Assembly: GCA_950022655.1 (NCBI GenBank)
Contig: OX465583.1
Location: forward strand, 13,477,298 to 13,541,297
DNA length: 64,000 nucleotides
From: Alentia gelatinosa
Taxonomy: Eukaryota; Annelida; Polychaeta; Phyllodocida; Polynoidae
Direction of reading: 5' to 3'
Positions 40,901 through 52,900 of the stretch are shown here, in pieces. A program made the translations under genes and the position numbers. The notes beneath the pieces were generated by a model, which saw only the letters and a program-made list of their open reading frames with translations, had not been told where the DNA came from and did not search any database. Positions within the stretch are counted from its first letter, which is position 1. Each line of letters opens with the position of its first letter.

Positions 40901-43900
40901 CCCCGTCCCGCCCGCGGGGTCTAGAACCGGTCAGGGAACTGAGCGGGGGATAAACAAGGAAAAGAATAAGGGGATGGTGGTCTTCTAGCGGGCGCCCAGG
41001 TGTCTGTATCACACAGGGAAGGATCCACTGGTTTACTCGGGCGGGAGCGGGCGGCGGACGGCGGGCGGGCAGGCGGCGGGTGGTGCTACCGTCCCCGGCT
41101 GCTGCTCCCCTTGTTGCGGCTCCTGGTGCTGCTTCTGCCTTGTTGCTCGTGCTCTTAGGAGGACGACCATTGCAAAACGAAGCTTTAAGGCCAGTTCACA
41201 CCGTGCAACTGGGGGGGGGGGGGGGGGGTTGCGAGCAGGTATCTTCACACTGTGCGACTAGGGGCTTGCGGGTGGGTACCTCCAGTCTGAGACTAGAGGT
41301 ATCTTGCTTAAAACTGGACGTTCCAAATTCGGGAGCAAAATTGCAATACTGCTGCGCTCACATGTGTGCGTGTGAACCACCTCCCTTGCGACTGGAATGC
41401 TTGCGATTGGAGGTACATCAGTATGCTCCGTCTCATTCTAGCGGTACCAAATATCAAACATATCTGATATTCAAAAATACTTGCGACTGGGCATACCAGT
41501 CTCAGACTAGCAGGAAGCCTGCAGTTCACACAGCGCGTTTTGAGGTACATAGGGACGCCCAGTCTGAGACTGGGCGTGCCTATGTACCTCAAGACGCAGT
41601 GAGACTGGGCGTACCTATGTATCTCAAGACGCAGTGAGACTGGGCGTACCTATGTACCTCAAGATGCAGTGAGACTGGGCGTGCCTATGTACCTCAAAAC
41701 ACAGTGAGACTGGGCGTACCTATGTACCTCATAAAGCCCAGTTCCCACTAAGCGATTTTGGGGCATTCAAAGGGCACGTCGCCGACTATCAGCCATAATT
41801 TCTAAGAATTTGCGGAGTAGCCAAGGGGAATACAAAATGGCAAAATCGTCGGCGACTATTGCCCTACCCCCCGTTGTTTTGACTTGAGTCAGCGACTGGA
41901 TTCCCTCTTAAAAGGGCACCAGTCTCTTGCGATTCACTTTCAAACATGTTTGAAATGTATCAGGACATAGTCGCCGACTATGTCCTCCCACCTGCTGTGC
42001 GACTGGCGTTTCCCAGCGATTATGCCTGGCAGTAGTCTGAGGGGCAAGAATCGCCAAGTGTGAACTGGCCATTGTAGAGACAATTATCTAAAAAATTATA
42101 TTACTTCAGTAACAAGACCTATAAGTGGTACCAGCCTAGATCACATACTTACAAATTCTGACCATGTACACAATCCTAGAGTGGATGATGTGCTTATAAG
42201 TGACCACTTGGCTATTTTAGTACGAAGAGACAAAATTATACATCCAAAAATTTCAACATCGTTTGTTGGTCGTAGCTACAGAAACTACTGTAAAGCAGAT
42301 CTATACGGTAGCCTAAATCACATGGACTGGGGGCCGCTATACAAGAGTGAGGATCCAAATTATCAATGGAGTTTTATACTCAAAGCTATAGAAGCATATT
42401 TGGACCGGAAGTGTCCTGTTAAGAAAATGACTTATAAAAAAGAAAAAAATTACTGGATAACTGATTTTATAAATGATCTTTTTGTTGAGCGTAAGGAACT
42501 TACTAAATTGTACAAACTTTATGGCACATCTTATCTTGGTAAGCAGATAAAACTCTTGAATAAAAAAATTTCCAAAGAAATAAAGGAGGCAAAAAGACGA
42601 TACTGGTCAGACAGACTTGAAGAACAACTGGATAGCCCGAGAAAATTTTGGCAGTCTATTAAACACCTCTATGATCCTGTAACCACCACTACAGTCCCAA
42701 AATTATTTGATAAGGATACAAGTTGTTATGTTGAGCTGGATAAACTCCCAGATTATATGAATGCATTTTTTAATAGTATTGGCGATCCTTCGTCTGATAC
42801 TGCAACCGAAGACGTTATGTACGAGACAGATAATCAAATGGAAAATGATCCAAAATTTGAAACGGTCAAACCAACTGTTACCCTATCTGACTTATATAAA
42901 CTAGTAAATGATATAGATACAGGAAAAAGTAGCGGGGTAAGAAATATTAACTCTCGAATCTTGAAGGATGTTTTCACAATTATTATTGACCAGCTCAGAC
43001 ACTTATATCAAACGTCTATAAATGTGTCAATATTTCCTGTTGAGTGGGCTAAAGCGGACATTGTTCCTATTCCGAAAAACGGTATATCTGAATCTGTGAG
43101 TGATTGGAGACCTATTTCACTGTTGCCCTTACCGGGGAAAATTATCGAGAAAGTTATTCATAAGTCGATCACCAAACATCTAGATATACATGATATTTTA
43201 AACCCAAATCAATTCGGTTTTAGAAAGGGAAGGGGCACTGTTGATGCTGTTACTAAATTTGTTCAAGATCTATATAAATACAGGGATGATGGGAGGGTTG
43301 TCACGGTAATTTTTGTTGATCTAAGTAAGGCTTTTGACAGGGTTAATCACAAAATTCTAATTGAGAAACTTCATTTAATGGGACTTAATTCTTATATTGT
43401 TGATTGGACCAAAAATTATCTTAATAATAGGATGCAAAGAGTAAGGGTTGGGGAGACTTTATCTAGGTATTTGCCAGTTAGTAATGGAGTACCACAGGGG
43501 AGTATATTAGGACCGTTATTGTTTAATTGTTACATAAATGATATGATTACCACCTCTTTTAACTGCTCTCATATAGCTTATGCAGACGATCTTGTCTTAT
43601 ATACAACGGATGATATTCAGGAAAATTCTCTACATAGGTTGAATGCAGACTTAAAATTGTTAGATCATTGGTGTAACACAAACTTTATGAAAATTAACAC
43701 AAGTAAATCAAAGGTTTGTCTTTTTGGATCGAGGTACCAACTTAATAAGGTAAAAGAAGTCCAACAACGAGTGAGATTAGTCATAGATGAAAGTGTCCTC
43801 CCTCTTTGTAATTCGTATTCCTACTTGGGCATAACGATCGACGAAACGCTCAGCTGGACAAAATGTGTAACCGAAACTCTAAAAAAGATAAACTACAGAT

Positions 43901-46900
43901 TGTTTAGGTTTGCAAAAATCAGGAAATATATAGATGAAACGACAAGTGTTAGAATCTACACTACTCTAATAGCGCCCATATTTGACTATCCGGGTTATTT
44001 TCTGGAAGGGGCTAGTCAATCTTTAAGAAACAAGCTGCAAGTTGGACAGAATCGGGGTCTTCGCATCTGTACGAGAAGTATTATAGGGGATAAATCCACA
44101 GACGAATTGCACGCGGTATGTCGCGTACAAAGGCTAGAATATAGAAGAAAGTATTTAAAAACTTTGTTAATGAGGAAAATTGCTGCTGATATTGAGGTAA
44201 CAAGTGAACCGATGACTCGTACCCAGCATAAAAGAACTATTAAACTAAAGAGGCCGAAAACATCTTTCTTCCGAAAAAGCCCTGTTTATTACAGTATGAA
44301 CTACTGGAATGAACTCCCATTTGAAATACAGAATAGTAGTCTCTATACATTCAAAAAACATGTGAAGCTGAAGTATTTTGAGCGCTACAATTGAACTAGC
44401 CTACTGGGTTTGCCTGAATCGAGTACGCTGGTCTCAATGAGATCGGTGATCTTAATACACTCATTGTATCCTCCATTTCCATTACCAACATCATCACCTT
44501 GTATAGATTTCTTCTAAGTGAATGGAATTGTTTCATGCTCGATACTCTCTGTAATTCGTCACGTGAAAAGACGACCTGAAAATCTGCAATGCAGAGTTCG
44601 TCTGTATGTACCCTCTTACAGTACTAAATAAAAAAAAAAAAAAAAAAAAAAAAAAATTAGCAGACCCCAGGGGCTCTGCTACCACTCCCCACCGCTCACT
44701 GCAGCCTACTCACCCACCGCCGTCTGGGCTCCGGCGCAGTGCACAGCCCGCATATGGCGGCAGTGTCTATTGACAGTTGACAGTAATAAAGGCCAGGACT
44801 CTTTGATCCCCGAGTTGCTCCCACTTGTGATAAGCGACGTGCCATTCGATGTAGACTGAATGTCAGCTGGTAGTCAACTCAAATACCAGGACCCCTCCAA
44901 GTTTGTGACAAGGAATATCTAAGTATAGTGAGATTGGAACAGTGGGATTCGTGTGCCTCACAGGGTGTGTGTCTGAGACAAATCCTGCTGAGATTCTGTC
45001 CTCGAACATAATTTCTTCATCTAAATTGTAGGGTTCCATTTCTCAGAGACATGTTTTTCCCCTGGCAATCATTGGCGACATTTACCCCTAAAAAGGAAGA
45101 GAAACTCATTAGATTTTTATCCGTGTGAGGAACTTGAATCCCACCGTGTGAATTCCACTTTAGAGCACACGTTTGATCTCACCCTTGGTGTTTTCCCCAT
45201 AGAGATAACGTTGGAAGCTCATACTCAATGCCCATGGAGTATTTAAAACAAAAAATAGGGGATTATGTCATACATGTTAGCTAATTTGTCAATGTGAGGG
45301 GTCAGATAAATTTATAAACCTATTTAAGTTTTCGGTCAGAGCTCGATCCCGTCTCATTTGAATCGCTACGTAATTTATGCGGATTCACCTTCTAAATTAC
45401 AATGCCATTCAAACTCGATGGGATAAGAGCTCAGACTGTAAACTTCCATAGGTTCCCTTTATAATACCATATAAAAGCCCTGGTATTCATTGGTATACCA
45501 CTATTATCACACACCTCATTTATAACCTCCGAATTACAATGGCTAGTTTATGTGAGCCGTTATAAATGAGCACATAAGGGAGCATCATCAATGGAGCACC
45601 CGTCTCAGACGATGAAAAATCGTAGAATCTTTACTGCAGTCCATCAGATATTAGCGACCTACCTGCCATCAGACAGGAGGCTAATCCACGTGGAGGCAGC
45701 CACCCTGTGATCTATATTTAATGTCCAGATACCGATGTATCACAGCTACCTGTCTGCTACAAAGGTCAGGGTATCTCTGCTCCTGTGCTTGAGATGCACC
45801 TATCGCTAATCTGTCTGGACGTGGGCTAAGTCGCCCGCCTTCAGCATCTACTGGTACCGTGTTGAATCTTAAAGGTGAAGTCCAGCGGTTGTTCTAAACC
45901 AATTGAGATATGCAGCTTTATTATCCACCTAATACGGAGTCTCCATACCAAGCCTATGGAGATTACAGATCGCTACTGAGGAGGATACGGAGCTCCGTAC
46001 CCTCCTAGGAAGATACGGATTTTTGAGATGAAAGTAGTCCCAAACATAACTTCTTAATTACGTTGAAAAGTTTTCTAACGATCACATTTATTGCTTAAAT
46101 CTAAAAATAAGTGAATAATAAATACAACATTACCATAATTTCGATCTGTAGTTGACGCTACGCAAAGTACAAATAAGCCCGAATTGAACTTATTTGGAAA
46201 TTAACCCTAGTGATTTGGAAATTAACCCTAGTAGTTGACGCTACGCAATACTCCTCGCTATCGCGCGTCAACTACGCGGAGAATACGGCCACTCAGATCG
46301 AAATCATGGTAATATTGTGCATATATCTGTTTTTTATATTTACCCTTTCCATGCGTGCAGACTGGTGAGTATGAGTGGCTACAGAGGCCAGGATACCCCA
46401 GGGCTCTATGTCTTTAGGGGGCCAGAATGCCTTAATATTAAAGTTTTAATTGTCATGTGACCTAAAGAACGTCTCTATTACCAGGGTTGAATTTTTGTCA
46501 AAACAGTATACAAAATGTATCAATTTCCACACATATCTTTCGATAATTAACGCAAACTCTTCAGATTTTCCCTCTATTAATTGAAAATATACCTGAATAT
46601 ATCTTGAATTTCTGAAGGGCTTTTTCACACCCTGTTTACATAATGCCTGTTGGCATTTTCACCCCGAAAGGGTTAACTTCCAAATAAGTTCAATTCGGGC
46701 TTATTTGTACTTTCTATTACTGATTGGTTTCAGACTCTACCTTAGGCTGGTGTTTCAGTCGCTCTGATTCAAGGCTGTCTCACTCACATCAGATTTGCAG
46801 CTATATCTGCTTTAAGCCCAGGAATTGTCATATTTTAGTGTAAATCAATAGGAACTTTTTTTTTTGCCTTATATCACAAATGGACTATTTTTGCCGTGAA

Positions 46901-49900
46901 CCATGGCTTTGAGGTCGTGTACAGTTTTGAATCCATATACCACAGTTATGGTATCTGACAGGGTTTATATAATGGGTCGCGGTTTACTGAGTTCCTATAC
47001 ACTTTCAATAGGGACTTTGTATGCTATGGATAATAAACGCAGAGATACCTCCTGAAAGGTCACCTAATACTGTTTTCTGTAGGCATACGGACTCTCACCT
47101 CAATCAAATCATGAAAGACTACCTGTGGTATATATGCAAAGGTAAAACCGTATTCCGTGATTATTGTTGCTGACACACATTTTCTATGTTAAGGAAAGTA
47201 TATAGTTCTTGAAATCTGTAAGATAATATGGAGAAACCAAACAAGAGTTAGTCATGTTGTTGTTTATCACACAACGGCAAGATCGCGATATTACTGCGCG
47301 AGGCGAAGCCGAGAGCAGTAATACGTGATCTTGCTGGAGTGCGATGAACAATAACATGACTAACTCGAGTTTGGTTTTGAATTTATCCTACCCCGCCCAT
47401 CTAAATTACTTCTACATTAACAAATGACGTCATTTGTCAAGTGTATCCCACTAGAGCGATATTTTTCATTTTTCTGAACTCCAGACCGAATACAGTGACC
47501 CAATGTTAATTTATTAGGGGTAGGATACGGTATGATACTGAAATAATCGTGTTAGTTAAAACGCTGTTAGTCTTCCTTATCTCAGTTCAGAACCAAATTC
47601 ACAGCTAAGTAAAGTAGAAGTCGTCCCTCCCTGACAACAGAAAATGAACTGTAACATAAATAACCTCATCAACAGCAAGCTCCTTTGAAATGAAACCTAC
47701 CCTACTTTCCGAGGCAATACCTCACATTATTTTACTTTTTCATGCTTTTCTAGTCTCCTTCATTTGAGTTTATGCTCACAATGCATCAGACTTAATTGGC
47801 AAGAAATTCGTAAGCGACCGCCACTGCAAACCAATTACCAGCTATGCTAAGTGACCTATAGGCTCCATTTATGTTCACCTCGTAGACAGGTTTGGGGACG
47901 AAACTGGGAAAATCAAGTTCGTCTTCCAATTTGTAAACCAGCTGTAACAATCCAACAAAATGGTACACGATGTAAGACAATTCAGGCTAGTATTAATACA
48001 AGGTTTAGGTTATGGTAGAAGGCATGCTAGATACATTCAATGCAATGGTAAGCAGTCAACCTTCAGAGTTTGAACACCATCTTGTTTGACGATGTAGGAA
48101 ATCATTCATAGAATTCCCACAAATCTCTCCAACCCCGGGGGACCAAACTGTGCACTGATTCGTCTTTCTACTTCATTGCTTGTGGAAAACTTTTTTCAAC
48201 AGGCTAAGGATATCTTTTTTGCCAAGACAGCAAATTCCATTTATCAAGGCATTCAGGCGGTATGTTTAATTACACTGACAAAAGGACTGTGGTCTATAAG
48301 TAGTCATCTTAACCCTTTAAGGACGGGTGCTTACGGACGAAGTAACCCCTTAAAGGCGGGAGATGTTGGCTGTTTGTCCCGCTAGGGGACGGGCACATAA
48401 TGGTTAAAACTCATAATTTGAATGTTTAATCACGGGATAAAAAATATATAACGAAATATTTTATTTCTTCTGAATAGAAATAGTAAATGTGGTGTTATAC
48501 CTACATTCTGTTAAAATTTGATTAATATTGCTCCATTATTTCCTAGTTAAAAACGAATTAGTGTGTTTTTGAGAAATGATGCCTCAAGGCATCATTCGCC
48601 CTGGGCTGGATGATGCCTCAGGGCATCATTCGCCCTTAAAGGGCACAACAACTCTACCACGGTCCTCATATAAGGGCAGTGCAGTAAAGCATAGGAGATT
48701 CATATGGGACGATTTACATTCAAATTTTTCCTCAGCACACCATGAAAGTCAGGTGTGTCCGTTTGGAGATCAGAAAAGAAATGCAACCATTTTTTCATGG
48801 GGAGTTTGCTGCCTCATGGAAACAAGAAAACATGTAAAACGCACTTGTTTCAGCCCCAGAATGGGGCTGAGGGTCTATGGGGTGTTTCAAACCACTATTT
48901 TATCATCTTGAATAAGGCTCAATTAATATCATCCTTGTTTTACACAAGGAAAAATAATTTTAGATTGCGAAAATAAAACCATGGATTTCCATGGAAAACG
49001 GAAAACTGCCATCTCAGTGGAAAGACCGTCCCACCGACACATTGGTCCCCGAATCCATTCTCGCCCTGTCAAAGGAGGGACGGATATATGAGGCCATTAT
49101 GCCTCATCCCTCCCCGTGTCGATGTATAATGGTCAGGTCCCTTTTACGGTGACAGTAAGTAAGACAGGCGCTGCATCGAGCAGCTCGCCACATTAACGGT
49201 GCGGCAATATGAGCTGCTCATGTATAACTGCGAGGGAATGGTTGCTAGAAGCATTAACGTGTCCCTCGTAGCTGAGAGGTCCCATGACGGAGGTGGGTCT
49301 TTCTCGATGACAGCAGCGCAGCGTAAGCCCAGTTCCCACTGAGCGATTTTGGGGCATCCACCTGTCGACGACTATCAGCCAAAATTTCTAGGAATTTGCA
49401 GAGTCGCCAAGTGGGAACACAAAATGGCAAAATCATCGTTGACTATTGCCCTACCCCCTACTTTCCGGGCTTGAGTCGGTGACTGGATTCCCTTTAAAAA
49501 GGGCATCAGTTTTTGCGATTCAATTTCATACATGTTTGAAATATATCAGGGCATAGTCGCCGACTGGCGCCCAATGCCTGCTGTGACCTAGACTGAGTCG
49601 CCGACTATGCCCATCGCATCGACTGCTGTTTCCCAGCGAATATGCCCAGCAGTAGTCTCAGGGGCAGGAATCGCCAAGTGGGAATGGACCTTTACTCAAT
49701 GACATCAGCGCGGCTTAGTACTGCCACGCATCGAGTCCAACTCATGATGGCAAGAACTCTCCCCGACATACGGAGAAAAGTGAAAGAGGGGATTACCTCC
49801 ATGCTGGATACAGTTCTTCCAGAGAGCAGTTCGTGGGATACTAAGTAGGTAGAAGCATGCACAGTGGTTTTCCCACTAATAGGAATTAGGATATTACTAT

Positions 49901-52900
49901 ATACCCATGCCGTATATACTATAAATACGCACCGTTTCGCCATATTTATAACGTAAAAGTACCGTACGGAACATTGTTCCGTACGGCAAAATACGGAACA
50001 CTGTTTCATAAGCGTTCACTAAAATATTAGTTGTTAGGCCAAATTCAATTAATCATATTTATCAATTTCGGGTATATAGTAAATATAGAATTACCTACCA
50101 TGCTTGTATAAGCTACAAAACTCGATAAAAATGTACGGTTTGTACGGAACTCGGCGCAAACGCCCCGTTCCGTATAAACCGTAAAATATCATCTCGTTTT
50201 GTAGCTTGTAGAACGTGATCAGGACATTCTATATAACTCCTGTCAATCTGCATCTCATGGAAAGAGAGCATTCTTATTTAATCACATGTAAATAATATCG
50301 CCATATCATATTCGCCTAATGGAATTCTTCCATACAATTGCCAGAGGATAATATCCTTTAAGTAGTGTCTACTTCCATTGCAAAACTTAATTGTTTTTTT
50401 TCATATCCGGTACGCTATAAGAGGTATTTAATTCCCCATAAGCAACTCTACAAAATAATAAATGTTTCTACCTATAGAACGTAATATGACACCATGAATC
50501 ATTGATTCTTTTCTTGATATAAATCTGTTTCATTTAAGAGGACTTTCAAGTTTTAGGTAATGAATGGAAAGTTCTATATGTAAATTACAAACTATTCTAT
50601 GGCTAACGATGGGCTACAGGAAAAAGAGCAAGATGCAGGAAAGGCATATGCCTTTAATAAGATGTAATAAATAGTCCACCAAATCTTAATAAAAAGGATA
50701 AAATATATGCGCCTATTTTCTTCCCCCTACAGGTATAACTAGACGGGGTAGTAACCAAAGAAGGCGTAAGGTGGTAAGGAAAACAATAATATTTCGTCGA
50801 ATACCCTGTCAAATTTAAATGTATGTAATGTACATCCCCCAATGCAAAAACTATTTGCAATGCAGGATGAATATTTTCTTTTTAGAGGATGACATTCGCT
50901 GTCAAATAATGGCGATGCAGTCAGTAAAAGAACACTAAAAACATCCTATTCAAAAGAGTCACCATGCAGAAGTCCCCATGTAAATGGTTTAAAATGTATA
51001 TATTCTTTATGAAAGATATTCAATTCACTAATACAAAATATATATATATATCATGATGACTAAGAAAATAGTTTCAGGAGTCAATATAAGAGATCAAAAT
51101 TTATACTCGTGCTTTATTATATCACACAAAATAACGAATTCTTTAGATTCGAAGATAGTTACCTTCCTATATGAGGCCTATATAGGAAAATTAAGATAAG
51201 TTTACTTTTGCATGTGAATCTACAAACATACGCAGGCAAGGGATGACATTCAACACAGAAGCTTCTTCCATACTGTTACTCCAAGACAAGATTTAGCAGT
51301 CGCACAGGATATAGCCATTTGAGCTAGCGTCAAGTGAAGATCAATCTGGTGACAGTGGTGCGATACCATCCCAGAAGAGCAGCTAAATCTTACACGTATG
51401 GAAGAATCTTAATAACGAATACGGCGGTTTCACTGACGCTGGCGTCAAGCGTGAGGTTGTGTGGTACACACCGGCAAGGCGGGTTAGTCAGGCAAGGCTT
51501 TATCCTACCCCTAATACAAACGATCTATAGGCATAACATAGGCAAATTTTATGCGGCAAGCATGACATAATGTGCGATTTATGCCTCATGGGGAATAACA
51601 AAATCGACCAATCAGCGACTAGATTGTGAGCTGCTCCGAAAAAAGTTCCGGTTGGACTCAAAAGTTTCGGTTGGACTTCGGTTGGTCATTCAATCGATAT
51701 TTACATTTTGTTAATCCAAAAGCATAGAGACGGGGTAGGATAAATACGAAACCGAACTCAAGTTAGACTTGTTAGTGTCTATGCCACTCTGGTCAGGTCT
51801 GTTCCTCACTACGCTCAGCTAACGCTTCGTGTAGTAATACACGACCTTCCCGTCGTGGCATAAACACTGACAAGTCTAACTCTCGTTCAGTTTCTACTAA
51901 TTATCAAGAAACATCACGAAATTACATATCACTGTTTGTATGGCGTGAGTTGTCTTTGCGGAATGATATCACAAAGCGGAGCTGAGTGATATCTGTAGTG
52001 GAAGACAATGAAAGCCATAAACAATCTTATGGAATTGAGTGACGTTTAGATTTTATCCTACCCCGTCATGTGTTTTGAACTTCATATGTCAAGCATGGGA
52101 TATAAATATTTTATGGAATAATGGTGGCATGCAGTCACACCATGTTAAGTCTATGGAGATTTATATGAGGGGTAGGATAAAGCTGTATATTCTACGGGGT
52201 AAGTAGTTGCATGTCTTGAATATGTTAGCAGGTAAATAAAAAAATGAGTAGTATAATAAAGTGTTCATTTCTTTCAATCATATTAGATGGATACACTAGA
52301 TGGAATTTCACCCCAGGAAACTAATTCTTTTTGACAAACCCGTACTTAAAGTTATGTTTTCTTTATCAAGACAATTATATTAATTCTGAGAAATATTCGT
52401 CCACAGTGATATTTCATGAGGAGAATCCTCAAGAGATTGCGTTAATTTAGCCATATGCCTCTCTCCCTTCAGGTAACTCTTCTCGCCGCCTTTGCCCTTC
52501 TTGGTACCGACTCAAGCCTGGGGTTCGTTTAATAATCTAGGCTCGTACATAACGACCCTTTTCTGTACCTCTTACAAGAGTTATCGTTTAATACTATTCA
52601 AATCTGTTCACCAAGGTGATCCAAAGGTGATCTAAAAGTGTTGAATAAAGTTGACCCACATCGTTCCTGGATATCTATAGGCCCGTTTCCATTGGCCGTC
52701 GAAAACCGTGGAGATTTTCTGAGTTCTCCTATTATCCCATTTCCATTGGCCATCACCGATATACAGCCAGGAACCACTGACGGACCTTTAGCACTGCTGA
52801 GGCAATATGGAAATGGGCTATTAGAAGAACTCATAAAATCTACACCGTTTTCGTCGGCCAATGTAAACGGGCCTTATAACATACAGGAAAGGGTCAAATT

